From Haloferax larsenii JCM 13917 (GTDB lineage Archaea; Halobacteriota; Halobacteria; Halobacteriales; Haloferacaceae): a stretch of DNA of 64,000 nt. Positions 45,774 through 54,013 of this stretch are shown one piece after another. The position numbers and the translations under genes are program-made. Each line of letters opens with the position of its first letter. Within the stretch, counting starts at the first letter, position 1. The notes under the pieces are model-generated. The model saw nothing but the letters and a program-made list of their open reading frames with translations, was not told the origin of the DNA and searched no databases. Where the stretch lies: assembly GCF_000336955.1 (NCBI RefSeq), contig NZ_AOLI01000021.1, positions 38,051 through 102,050 on the forward strand. Direction: 5' to 3'.

Positions 45774-45964
45774 ACCACATTAATGAGGCCGTGGATTCCG
45801 AGTAAACGTTTCGGAACGAACACCATCGCGCCGTCTGTCGATTATATGTTCGACAATCGTCGAATTGTGTCGAGGGAGAAAAGCCGACAGTCACTGCTCG
45901 CGCGGCGTCCAGCGAACTCTCCGACGCCGTGGGGTTTTTCGACGTACGCGGCGTCCGATTGGAC

Positions 45965-46663
45965 ATGAGCGACTTCGACAAAGAGGCAGAGCGCCAACGG
46001 CTTCGAGAGAAGTACGAGCAGGACGAGGCGAAGCGTCGCTCGACACAGCGGATGAGCGAACTGCTCCTCAAGGGCGCGACGATGACCAACAAGCACTGCG
46101 ACCAGTGCGGAGACCCCATATTCCGGTACGACGGTGAGGAGTTCTGTCCCACGTGTCAGGCCGGAGGGCAGTCTGCCGCGGCGGACGAGGGTGCTGCGGA
46201 GGCCGCGGGCGAGGCGAGTGCAGAACCTGACGCCCGGACCGTCGCCGAGGCTGATTCCGAGGCAGTCGCCGAGGCTGACGCCGGAAGAGTCGCGGAGACC
46301 GATGCCGGAAGAGTTGCTGAGGCCAACGCCGAGACAGTGGCTGGAAGCGACACCGTAGACAGAGAACCGACAGCCGCGACCGAAAACGTCGGGCAGTCGG
46401 CGGCGTCGGCGTCCGAACAGGCCGACGAACAGCTATCCGAACGTACGGCCGAGTCGAAGAACGGAGCGCGTCGGACGCGGCAGCGCGCATCCACGACGAC
46501 GCGTGCTGTAGGTGGGGACATTTCGAGTGCGCGCGAATCGCTCGTTCGGACGCTGACGTGGGCGGCAACCGAGGCAGAAGCAACCGACGACCCGCGCCGC
46601 GCAGTCGAATATCTCTCTGCCGCGCGGGAGGCCGCAGAAGCCATCGACGCGCTCGACCGCTGA
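45965..46663 (+). CDS. SSA1/autoantigen p27-type zinc-ribbon protein
   Basis: A 232-residue protein of the Sjogren's syndrome/scleroderma autoantigen 1 (COG1645) family. The N-terminal domain (residues 1-62) has a helical start MSDFDKEAERQRLREKY, then MSELLLKGATM and a zinc ribbon (CDQCGDPIFRYDGEEFCPTC). From about 80 to 140 it has an eight-residue repeat of AEADAGRV type in about six copies. The C-terminal part is helical (VRTLTWAATEAEATDDPRRA). Its function is unknown in archaea. The ATG at 45965 is used; it is divergent from mdh. Confidence 0.85.
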   Translation: MSDFDKEAERQRLREKYEQDEAKRRSTQRMSELLLKGATMTNKHCDQCGDPIFRYDGEEFCPTCQAGGQSAAADEGAAEAAGEASAEPDARTVAEADSEAVAEADAGRVAETDAGRVAEANAETVAGSDTVDREPTAATENVGQSAASASEQADEQLSERTAESKNGARRTRQRASTTTRAVGGDISSARESLVRTLTWAATEAEATDDPRRAVEYLSAAREAAEAIDALDR

Positions 46664-46749
46664 CACCTGTCTACGCTACTCGACGACCGACGCGACGCTG
46701 AGTCAAACGTCGCGGCCGAGGCCGACGCTCCGTGTACTCGCAGTTCGAA

Positions 46750-46971
46750 TCAGGCGACGCGCACGGTCCGCCCGTCGGACGGTGAGTACACGAAGTCGGG
46801 ACCTTCCGGACGGTAGTGTTCTGATTCGGCGTACAGACTCTGCTCTTCTTCGCGTGGCACGTCGGTACAGAAGATGTCTCGGTCGTCCACCTGCACAGTC
46901 TCGTGCTGCGGCTTGCCGTAAAATGCACGCTGTCCGGTCGGCGTGTCGGTGTGCAGGGTTGTGTAACTCAT
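46750..46971 (-). CDS. Hypothetical 73-residue protein
   Basis: Begins MSYTTLHTDTPTGQRAFYGK and ends SPSDGRTVRVA, with an acidic middle (DVPREEEQSLYAESEHY). No domain, cysteine pair or membrane segment is seen. The ATG at 46971 is preceded by AT-rich sequence with TATA-like character about 25-30 nt upstream. It is convergent with the preceding SSA1-type gene. Similar short proteins occur in haloarchaea, but no role is known to me. Confidence 0.6.
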   Translation of the reverse strand: MSYTTLHTDTPTGQRAFYGKPQHETVQVDDRDIFCTDVPREEEQSLYAESEHYRPEGPDFVYSPSDGRTVRVA

Positions 46972-47187
46972 ATTCGAGTAGTAATTTTGTCGCCAACCAC
47001 ATAATGTTTTCCTAGAGACAACAACCGTGAATATTCGGGTTTGAAGACTTACGTCGGCTGGTTTGGGCGTCGGGTGTGACGACGGAAACCGGTTGTGAAC
47101 TACTCACTCGCGGCTAATCGACCGACGTGGTCGTGGCTGATTCGAAACGAACACACAGAAATCTGCGAACAGTGCGTCGCAGGCCCG

Positions 47188-49737
47188 TCAGCGGTACTCG
47201 GACCCGACCACGTCGCGAATTCGTTCGGCGGTGACGGCACCGACGCCTGGTACTTCTTTCAGGTCGTCCTCGTTGGCCGTCATCACCGCTTCGACGCTAC
47301 CCAGTTCTTCGAGTAGGTTTCGCGCCGTCACAGGGCCGATATCGGCGATTGCCGAGACGACGTACTCCTGCTGTTCGTCGAGTGTTTTCGCGCTCTTGCC
47401 GCCGTGGACGCTCACGGTACGCTCTCTGTCGGTCTGCTCGCGCGAGGCGATAGTTGCGAGCATCTCGGTGGTGTCGTCTTCGTCTTCGGTGAAGAGGACG
47501 CTCACGCCGAAGTCGACGGCGACAGAGGAGAGCGCGCCGCGAATCGCGCCAGGGTGGATGTTACGCTCTTCGTAGAGGCCGCGACCCTCGACGATGAGAA
47601 GCGGTCGGGCGTAGTGCCGCGTCAGGTCCGCAATCTGGTCGAACAGCGAGCGGTCGCCCTCGGTGAGCGTATCGAGGAAGTCTGCCACGCTCTTGCGTTC
47701 GACCGCGACGCGGTCCGAGAGGACGTAGTCGCCGACTGCGAGCGTTTCGAGTCGCGTCGTCAGGTCGTCGCGCTTCGAGAGCGTTCGTGCGATGTTGGAG
47801 TCGAGTTCGCGCTGGTCGACGACGATTTCCACACCGTCGTCGGTCCCGGCTTTGGCGATGGTTCCAGTGTCGTCATCGCTGCCGTCACGTTCACTTTCGG
47901 TATCAGACTCGGTTGCACTCGAACTGTCGCCGTCACGCTCCTCGTCGGGTTCGGCGCGGGCCAACTCCTCGTCTGTCGGTCCGAAGTCGGCGAGGCCAGA
48001 TTGGCCGTCTGTCGCCTCGGCGGCCGCAACTGCCTCGCGTCCGCCGTCGTCGGTCGAACCCGCACCAGCGACCCCCTCGTTTCCGGTGGACGTTCCTGAA
48101 CGTTCGGGAGCGTCTTCGTCATGCTCGGCGGCCTCGCCACCGTTTCCGGCGAACGCCGAGAGGTCGCGTTGCGAGTGGTCGAGTTCGGCTTCGATGTCCG
48201 AGGCCGCACCCTTGAGCGAGCGCAGTTCCTTTTCCATCGTCTTCTCGCGGCGGCGCGAAATCCAGAAGTACGCCTCGTCGCGGGTGTCTTCGGCGAGTAA
48301 GACGACGACGCGACCGTCGGCCTGTCGTCCGGTCCGGCCCTTCCGCTGGATGGACCGAATCGCCGTCGGAACGGGTTCGAAGAAGAGCACGAGGTCGACC
48401 TCGGGCACGTCCAGTCCCTCCTCGGCGACAGACGTCGAGACGAGGACTTCGAACTCGCCGCTTCGGAACTTGTCGAGGGCCTCCTGTTGTTCCTTCTGCG
48501 ACATCCCGTCAGACCCGTCGCGGTCGCCCTGTCCGACGAATCGCCGGACTGAGAAGCTCTGCGAGAGGAATTCGGTGAGTGCCTCCGCCGTGTCGCGCGA
48601 CTCGGTGAAGACGATGACGCGCTCGCCGTCGCGGATGCCGAGCGTCTCCGCGAGGAGGATTCGGGTCTCCCGGAACTTCGGGTGGAGTCCGTCGAACGAC
48701 TCGGCTTTCCGCATCGCCTCGCGCACCTTCGGTTCGGCGACGAGGCGTTGGCTCGCCTTCGACGCGCCGGACGAACGGGCGGCGTTGCGCTGGCGTTCGA
48801 AGTACCGCCGAACCGACTCGACGGACTGCGTCTCGACCAGTTCGACCGCCCGGCGTAGTTTCATCACCTCCGCGTGCGTTGACATTCCTTTGTAGCCCTC
48901 CGACTTGTCGGCGTTCATCAGGCGCTGAAGCTCCGCGCGCATCCGGTTGAGCTTCTTCTGTGAGACGTCGGGTTTCGTCGATTTGGTGACGCCCAACTGC
49001 TTGAGTTTCTCCAGTCGGTCGGTGATGACCTCGTTGAGCGCGTCGCGTATCTCCAGAATCTCGTCGGGGAGTTGGATTCGGTTCCACTCGACGTCCGTGT
49101 CGTGAGTGTAGTCAGAGACGTCGGCGTCCTCCTCGGTCATCACCTCCACGTGGACGATTCCGAGGTTCTCACAGACTTCGAGGATAGCTTCCTCGTCGCC
49201 ACCGGGAGACGCGCTCATCCCGGTGACGAGTGGGTTTTCGGCGTCGGCGTGGTAGCGCTCGGCGATGTAGACGTACGCGTAGTCGCCGCTGGCGCGGTGG
49301 CACTCGTCGAACGTGAGGTGCGTCACGTCGCGCAGCGAGACGCGGTTGCCGATGAGGTCGTTTTCGACGACCTGCGGCGTCGCGATGACGATTTGGGCGT
49401 CGTCCCAGAGCTCGGCGCGGTCGTCGGGGCGAACGTCGCCGGTGAAGACGACGATGTCCTCGTCGGGGATGTCGAGTGCTTCCCGATAGAAGTCCGCGTG
49501 CTGCTGGACGAGCGGTTTCGTCGGCGCGAGAAACAGCGACTTCCCACCGACCTCGTGTAACCGCTGGGCGGTGACAAGAAGGCTGACCGTGGTCTTTCCG
49601 AGACCAGTGGGAAGACAGACGAGCGTGTGGTCGTCGCGCGCTGCACCCGCGAGTCGTATCTGGTAGAGCCGCCGCTCGATGAACGACGGGACGAGCAACG
49701 GGTGGTCGACGTACGCGACATCCTCGGAGGACGGCAT
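47188..49737 (-). CDS. hef: Hef helicase-nuclease
   Basis: An archaeal FANCM/XPF homologue that processes stalled forks and flaps; 849 residues. The N-terminal SF2 helicase has Walker A PTGLGKTT (near 43-50), the DECH box TFDECHRASGDYAYV (near 148) and motif VI QRKGRTGRQADGR. A Ser/Asp-rich linker spans about 540-640. The C-terminal XPF nuclease has VAVERKSVADFLDTL (the ERKxxxD catalytic motif, near 678). Tandem helix-hairpin-helix follows (DIGPVTARNLLEELG, VPGVGAVTAERI). Hef is known to be important in Haloferax when Hjc is absent. It lies close to the origin and reads away from it. Confidence 0.96.
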   Translation of the reverse strand: MPSSEDVAYVDHPLLVPSFIERRLYQIRLAGAARDDHTLVCLPTGLGKTTVSLLVTAQRLHEVGGKSLFLAPTKPLVQQHADFYREALDIPDEDIVVFTGDVRPDDRAELWDDAQIVIATPQVVENDLIGNRVSLRDVTHLTFDECHRASGDYAYVYIAERYHADAENPLVTGMSASPGGDEEAILEVCENLGIVHVEVMTEEDADVSDYTHDTDVEWNRIQLPDEILEIRDALNEVITDRLEKLKQLGVTKSTKPDVSQKKLNRMRAELQRLMNADKSEGYKGMSTHAEVMKLRRAVELVETQSVESVRRYFERQRNAARSSGASKASQRLVAEPKVREAMRKAESFDGLHPKFRETRILLAETLGIRDGERVIVFTESRDTAEALTEFLSQSFSVRRFVGQGDRDGSDGMSQKEQQEALDKFRSGEFEVLVSTSVAEEGLDVPEVDLVLFFEPVPTAIRSIQRKGRTGRQADGRVVVLLAEDTRDEAYFWISRRREKTMEKELRSLKGAASDIEAELDHSQRDLSAFAGNGGEAAEHDEDAPERSGTSTGNEGVAGAGSTDDGGREAVAAAEATDGQSGLADFGPTDEELARAEPDEERDGDSSSATESDTESERDGSDDDTGTIAKAGTDDGVEIVVDQRELDSNIARTLSKRDDLTTRLETLAVGDYVLSDRVAVERKSVADFLDTLTEGDRSLFDQIADLTRHYARPLLIVEGRGLYEERNIHPGAIRGALSSVAVDFGVSVLFTEDEDDTTEMLATIASREQTDRERTVSVHGGKSAKTLDEQQEYVVSAIADIGPVTARNLLEELGSVEAVMTANEDDLKEVPGVGAVTAERIRDVVGSEYR

Positions 49738-49828
49738 CGGTGGCGATTACGCGCCCTCGCCGATAAGGGTTCGCAGAGTACGGTGAAAGTGAACGAGGAT
49801 GACTGTCAGCGGTTCCGACGGACCACGG

Positions 49829-49945
49829 TCAGCGTGTGCCGTCGGCGGTTTCGAAGTCGTGTTCGTCTGGACGCGGGTCGGGCAGCGACGCACCCACGAG
49901 CGCCGCCCATTCTGCGACCTTGTTGTTGTTGTACGAGTTGGACAT
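49829..49945 (-). CDS. 38-residue hypothetical protein
   Basis: Reads MSNSYNNNKVAEWAALVGAS and continues LPDPRPDEHDFETADGTR. The frame is ATG at 49945 to TGA at 49829. The acidic composition and codon choice fit a real haloarchaeal gene. TATA-like AGTATATCC lies about 21 nt upstream, and another, ATTATATAC, about 42 nt upstream. It occupies an otherwise empty 384-bp gap between hef and oapC. Function unknown. Confidence 0.55.
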   Translation of the reverse strand: MSNSYNNNKVAEWAALVGASLPDPRPDEHDFETADGTR

Positions 49946-50121
49946 AGCGCTTCCCCTAGGAGGATATACTCTCAACTATCGTATATAATGATTGTGCCGG
50001 TCGGGTGTCGAGTTGTGACCGCCGACTCGAAGACGAGGCGAGGCAGGAATCCTACCGAAACGGGATACTACGCAGTTCGAGGCGAAACGAAGGGGTAGTG
50101 CGGGGTTTGACGTCTGCGTTC

Positions 50122-51276
50122 TCAGTCGTCGCGGTCGCCGGGCCCCCACGAGTCGGGAACCTCGATAACGTACCGACCATCCTCGCGAAGCGAGATGATG
50201 TACTCGTCTCGGTCGTACAGTTCCATGAGGTTGAGTTCGTACTGACCGGGATTGACGATTTTGATGCTCTCGAACTGGTCGTTGAGTTCCTCTCGCAGTT
50301 GGTCGAGGTCGGGGCGGTCGTCGGACGGTGGCTCGACGACGTGACCGTCGGCGTCCGTCGGCACGTCAGCAGGCGCGTCTACTTGGGGCTGCTGTGGGTC
50401 CGACGGAGGCTGTTGGGCTTCCGACGGAGGCTGTTGGGCTTCCGACGGAGGTTGTTGAGCGTTCGACGGAGGCTGCTGCGATTCGGTCGTCTCCCTCGGA
50501 GGTTCGCGCTGGGGCTTGTCGTCTTGGTTACGGCGAGACGAATCGAGCGCTGCGAGTTCTTCGGGAGTGACGACGTCGCTTCTGGCGCTCCGCTGGGAAT
50601 TGTCCTCTTCGTCTTCGGTCCGCGCGCGAATCCCGCGGTTCGTCTTCCGAGGCGACCGCTGGGTAGACCGTTCCGACCCTTCTCCCGGGTCCGGTCCGGT
50701 CGACGAAACGGCGTCTGGCCTATCGTCACGTGCCGAGGCGGGTTCCGGTTCGGTTCCAGATTGCGACGGCCACTCGCCCCATCCGCGTTCCGTCGCGTCG
50801 TCTTTCGACGTCCGCTTCGAGTCCGCACGGTCGTCAGTGCGTGTCTGTGGAGGCTGCCGCTCTTGCGGGGGCTGTCGGTCCGGTTCCCGTCGAGAGTCCG
50901 AGCTGCGTTGTGGGTCCGGGCCGCGTTGTGAATCCGGGTCGCCCCCAGCGTCCGAGTCGCGGGGTGAGTCGCGTGTCGGTTGGGACTGCGAGTTCACCCA
51001 GTCTTGAACTGTGGTCTCTTCGTCTTCTGTCGTCGGTCGTGCGTCGTTTTGGGCCGCCCGGCGGCGAACCGCGTCGGCCGCAGACGATGTCAAGTCCTGT
51101 GAACCGGCGCTGTCGGACGCGCCAGTGTTGTCACTCCCGTCGGCACTGCCAGTATCGCTGGTCGTGCTCGCGGGTTGGAACTGGAACTTGTTACCGCCGC
51201 AGCTCGGGCACCCCGAAAGCATCTCTTTGGAGCCGTCGGGGAACACCTTACCGCACGTCGTACATTGGTGTGGCAT
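50122..51276 (-). CDS. oapC: Origin-associated zinc-ribbon protein OapC
   Basis: A 384-residue protein in three parts. The N-terminus is a zinc ribbon (CTTCGKVFPDGSKEMLSGCP, SCGG). A very long hydrophilic linker is rich in Asp, Ser, Arg and Gln (about 40-310), including a QQPPSEA heptapeptide repeat near 268-296. The C-terminus has a conserved domain (LDQLREELNDQFESIKIVNPGQYELNLMELY split across two strands). It is the third gene of the minus-strand oapA-oapB-oapC cluster beside the origin. Haloferax oap genes were named for this position; the function of OapC is unclear. Confidence 0.85.
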   Translation of the reverse strand: MPHQCTTCGKVFPDGSKEMLSGCPSCGGNKFQFQPASTTSDTGSADGSDNTGASDSAGSQDLTSSAADAVRRRAAQNDARPTTEDEETTVQDWVNSQSQPTRDSPRDSDAGGDPDSQRGPDPQRSSDSRREPDRQPPQERQPPQTRTDDRADSKRTSKDDATERGWGEWPSQSGTEPEPASARDDRPDAVSSTGPDPGEGSERSTQRSPRKTNRGIRARTEDEEDNSQRSARSDVVTPEELAALDSSRRNQDDKPQREPPRETTESQQPPSNAQQPPSEAQQPPSEAQQPPSDPQQPQVDAPADVPTDADGHVVEPPSDDRPDLDQLREELNDQFESIKIVNPGQYELNLMELYDRDEYIISLREDGRYVIEVPDSWGPGDRDD

Positions 51277-51324
51277 GGTAGATGGTGGCGCCGGGTGGCG
51301 CAGTTCGTGTCTCGCGTCCGCTCC

Positions 51325-51717
51325 TTACTTCCGCGAGACGAGTGCGCTGATGAGATTCTCGTCTTTGTGGAGCGTCTGAATCTGGTTTGCAGGACCGATG
51401 ACCGTGAGCTTCTGTGTCGATTGCCGACCCATGAGTCGGTCGAGGAAGCTCTGGTCTGCGGCCTGCGAGCGCGGATACGTCTCTATCTCGATGCCATTGA
51501 ACTCGTCGGGGCTGATTTCGGCCATCGTCACCTCGATGAGTTTCGACTCTTCGTCGGGTGAAAGACCCTCTTCGAGGATGACGATGTTCCCGTCGCGAAC
51601 GCCGTCGAGGATGAGACGAATCTTCTCCATGCTGGTGAGACTCGCCATCCGACTCCCACTGAAGAGGTCTATCTGAACCCCACCAGAGCCGTTTTCGGAT
51701 GTCGTTGCTTCAGGCAT
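51325..51717 (-). CDS. oapB: Origin-associated DUF2073 protein OapB
   Basis: A 130-residue DUF2073 protein: VQIDLFSGSRMASLTSMEKI, then IVILEEGLSPDEESKLIEVT and a beta-alpha C-terminus (KLTVIGPANQIQTLHKDENL). The compact, KH-like alternation suggests nucleic-acid contact, which is inference. It follows oapA by 6 nt and precedes oapC by 48 nt, so the three are cotranscribed. It is conserved next to the GTPase in many euryarchaea. Confidence 0.88.
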   Translation of the reverse strand: MPEATTSENGSGGVQIDLFSGSRMASLTSMEKIRLILDGVRDGNIVILEEGLSPDEESKLIEVTMAEISPDEFNGIEIETYPRSQAADQSFLDRLMGRQSTQKLTVIGPANQIQTLHKDENLISALVSRK

Positions 51718-51723
51718 AGTGAA

Positions 51724-52365
51724 TCACGCGAAGTACTCCGCGATTTTGGCGTACACTTCGTCCATGTTCTCGCCCTCGAGGGCCGACAGTTCGACCGTCT
51801 CGTGTTGCGGGTACGCGTTCGAGATACGCTCGACGTTCGAGTCTTCGAGGTCGATCTTGTTCGCGAAGATGAGAACCGGCAGGTCCTGGCTCTCGATGAT
51901 GCCGATGAGCATCGTGTTGACCTGCGATATCGGGTCCTTCGTGCTGTCGAGGACGTAGATGACGCCGTCGACGTCTTCGCGGAGCCAGTGCATGGCCTCG
52001 GCGACCCCCTCTGTCGCCTCGCGAGACCGGCGCACGGCGTCTTCTTTTTCCATGTCGTGGTCGAGGAACTCCTTATAATCGACCTTCGTCGTGACACCCG
52101 GGGTGTCGACGATGTCGATAGTGACCTTCTTGCCGTTTCGCTCGATTTCGACGTTTTCTTTCCGTCGAGCGCGGCGGGTCTCGTGAGGGATGTGGCTCTC
52201 GGGACCGATTGCGTCACCGGTCCAATCACGGGCGATACGATTTGCGAGAGTCGTCTTCCCGGCGTTAGGCGGGCCATAGATACCGATTCGCTTTGGCTCG
52301 CTCTCCGAAAAGAGCCGGTCGACGACTCGTGAGATGCTGTCTCTGAGATCTGTGAGCAGTCCCAT
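51724..52365 (-). CDS. oapA: Origin-associated GTPase OapA
   Basis: A 213-residue Era/Ras-like GTPase. G1 is GPPNAGKTTLANRI (near 32-45), G3 is DIVDTPGV near 90-97, and G4 is FANKIDLED near 161-169. G5 is SALEGEN near 184. There is no membrane segment. It is first in the oapABC cluster, reading away from the origin. As I recall, altered oapA expression in Haloferax changes replicon behaviour, so it may link nucleotide state to replication; treat that as recollection. The ATG at 52365 (MGLLTDL) is used over an upstream start in promoter-like DNA. Confidence 0.9.
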   Translation of the reverse strand: MGLLTDLRDSISRVVDRLFSESEPKRIGIYGPPNAGKTTLANRIARDWTGDAIGPESHIPHETRRARRKENVEIERNGKKVTIDIVDTPGVTTKVDYKEFLDHDMEKEDAVRRSREATEGVAEAMHWLREDVDGVIYVLDSTKDPISQVNTMLIGIIESQDLPVLIFANKIDLEDSNVERISNAYPQHETVELSALEGENMDEVYAKIAEYFA

Positions 52366-52628
52366 CCTGGGCCTCCCGCACCTCCCGAACGCGTCGTGGA
52401 GGGCGTATGGAGGTATCACCCAACCGGACTCACTTAAGCACTACGTCAGACACCAGTCACGTTTTAGACAGGATACTGTAAATAATAACTCTCTATCATA
52501 TTGGTCCGAACGACAGAGAGCGTAATTTCGATGCTTAATGTCCACCACGAATGGGTGCTTCATCGTGGTGTTCTCTCACGCCATCTGTCGATAATGGAGG
52601 ATTATATCTGCTACTTTGGCCGTGCGAG

Positions 52629-52650
52629 CGCACACGAAGTGGAGGGGTTC
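52629..52650 (+). repeat. Degenerate outlying ORB-like motif
   Basis: CGCACACGAAGTGGAGGGGT followed by TC keeps the CGAA and AGGGGT blocks at the ORB spacing but lacks the TTCCAC half. It lies about 450 bp left of the origin core. Confidence 0.4.
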
Positions 52651-53091
52651 GCGAGAGACACCATGAGAAGATATAGCATGAAGGTTGCAGGAGAATGAAT
52701 TTACAGACCGCTGTGAAAACGGTTGACGAACCGGTAAATCGGTGAATCGGTATCCAAGGGGAGACAACTCGGGCAGTCCTCGCGTATCGATGACTGCGCC
52801 GATTCGACTCGAATGCACGTTCACTCGAAGGGTTGTTTTTCGACTCGAACGCACCAGCCAGCGCGTGGTACACCCGTTCAGCACGTACCTCTCGACTAAG
52901 TCGTACTTCACCCGGCGAGCACAGACACGTGGTCTTCCCGGCCGACCGTATTCGTCGAACTACCGGAACGATGACGACAGGTCATCCGATCAATCGAAGC
53001 GACACCTGCCTACAGCCTGCGACGCCTAGCCACGAACTACGACGCCCTGTCAAACGGTGTGAGTGCTGTGGACACGAAACAACACGGGGGC

Positions 53092-53122
53092 AACACCCCC
53101 ACCCCTTCGTTTCAGGTGGAAC
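53092..53122 (-). repeat. Origin recognition box, full, inward left
   Basis: Minus strand: GTTCCACCTGAAACGAAGGG, then GTGGGGGTGTT. Core dyad half, GAAAC, AAGGGGT and the G-string are all present, making this the best-matched box in the origin. It is the expected binding site of Orc1/Cdc6. Confidence 0.88.
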
Positions 53123-53126
53123 GGGC

Positions 53127-53146
53127 CGAAGGGGTGTGGGGGTGTC
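53127..53146 (+). repeat. ORB half-site facing the AT-rich stretch
   Basis: CCGAAGGGGTGTGGGGGTGT repeats the GAAGGGGT plus G-string half of the neighbouring box in inverted orientation. Together they form an extended inverted repeat with arms at 53092-53109 and 53128-53146. Confidence 0.75.
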
Positions 53147-53159
53147 GACCGCTAGACGG

Positions 53160-53272
53160 CGGTCGGATGTTAATTCTAACAGAAGCAACCACAATAATAA
53201 CGCCTTTTTCTCTAGTACGGATATGGTAGGCCAACCACCGATATAAAACCACCTGTTTCTAAAACTCGTCGT
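53160..53272. other. Putative DNA unwinding element
   Basis: An AT-rich interval flanked on both sides by inverted ORB pairs. It includes GTTAATTCTAAC, ACAATAATAACG, CTTTTTCTCTAG, GATATGG and CGATATAAAACC. This is the position and composition expected of the duplex-unwinding element of an archaeal origin. Confidence 0.75.
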
Positions 53273-53299
53273 GACCCCCTCCCCACTGTTTCTCGCCTC
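53273..53299 (-). repeat. Degenerate ORB, minus strand
   Basis: Minus strand GGAGGCGAGAAACAGTGGGG followed by AGGGGGT. It keeps GAAAC and two G-tracts at the ORB spacing. It forms an inverted pair with the box starting at 53297. Confidence 0.6.
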
Positions 53300-53323
53300 C
53301 ACCCGAAACAAAGGGGTGTGGGG
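53297..53323 (+). repeat. Origin recognition box, full, inward right
   Basis: CTCCACCCGAAACAAAGGGG followed by TGTGGGG: complete core, AAAGGGGT and G-string. It lies on the opposite strand to the 53092-53122 box, on the other side of the AT-rich stretch. Confidence 0.88.
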
Positions 53324-53370
53324 CATTCGAGACCCAGGCGTTTCCCGTCGAACTGGAAACCACGACTTAA

Positions 53371-53382
53371 TTCCACCCGAAA
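53371..53382 (+). repeat. ORB half-site
   Basis: TTCCACCCGAAA matches the first half of the boxes; the AGGGGT half is absent (CCCTCGCTC follows). It may be a weak or mini box. Confidence 0.5.
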
Positions 53383-53448
53383 TCCCTCGCTCATTTCTCC
53401 GATACAACCGCTCTCGACGAGCCTCACGCCAGATTCGAAAATATGGCT

Positions 53449-53472
53449 CTCCACACGAAATGAGGGGGTTGT
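53449..53472 (+). repeat. ORB-like box
   Basis: CTCCACACGAAATGAGGGGG followed by TTGT: both halves are recognisable with a few deviations, same orientation as the 53297 box. Confidence 0.65.
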
Positions 53473-53985
53473 CACACCAAATCTTTCGTGTCTAGACGAG
53501 TCTCTGCCTCCACAGACTCATGGAGGTTCGGTGGAAGAACGTGAACCGAACAAAGACGGCAGCGTCACAACAGTTCGGATTCAGTTGTAACAGTCTTCGG
53601 TTTCGATTGAGTCAGCGTCCGGTTTCGTTTGCGCATCTCTTGGCCCCGCTTACTTCCCGTCGACCAAGACTCACTCCCTCTTCGACCAGTGATCGTGATA
53701 CTGACCAGATTCCAACCAACAATACTCTCCTAGTTGGCTGAATCCAGACCCACGCAAAACCGTACCGTGATAGAATGGAAACACACAGTCCAGATATTCG
53801 AACCGAAGCCATCCCTGTCTGTCGAATTCTGGTGTTTTGAACCGTGACGAGTAAGAGAAGTAAGACTTTTGTAGCAACTGTTCGTTTGGTTCCTTTGCAT
53901 CATTTGGAATCGCCACTTTCGGATTCACGAGTTGGAACCGGAATTTCCCGGTATACGGCTCTTTAAACGCCGTTCTTGGCGATTA

Positions 53986-54008
53986 TTCCACCCGAAACAG
54001 AGGGGTAC
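53986..54008 (+). repeat. ORB overlapping orc1 transcription start
   Basis: TTCCACCCGAAACAGAGGGG then TAC, a full box ending 5-8 nt before the orc1 ATG. CTTTAAAC at about 53961-53968 is the likely TATA box, which places the transcription start inside this ORB. Orc1 bound here would compete with initiation, suggesting autorepression. Confidence 0.8.
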
Positions 54009-54013
54009 ACACG

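Larger units (their letters stand above)
52440..54013. other. Chromosomal replication origin region (oriC1-like)
   Basis: A 1.57-kb non-coding, GC-poor segment between oapA and orc1. It contains origin recognition boxes of the haloarchaeal type (TTCCACCCGAAAC, then ARAGGGGT and a G-string). These are arranged as inverted pairs around an AT-rich stretch at about 53160-53272. The adjoining orc1 gene, the oap cluster and polD small-subunit gene match the oriC1 locus of Haloferax. The 53.5-53.98 kb part has no clear box and no credible gene. Several open frames of 60-140 codons in the region lack acidic composition and are rejected. Confidence 0.92.

Noticed and set aside
49738-49828. Additional gene between hef and the 38-residue gene
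   Set aside because: No start with promoter and plausible composition was found in the remaining bases.
53671-53928. An 85-codon minus-strand frame within the origin
   Set aside because: Composition is not acidic, no promoter is evident, and it lies in GC-poor origin DNA between ORBs and orc1. Other frames of 60-140 codons in 52.5-53.7 kb are rejected for the same reasons.
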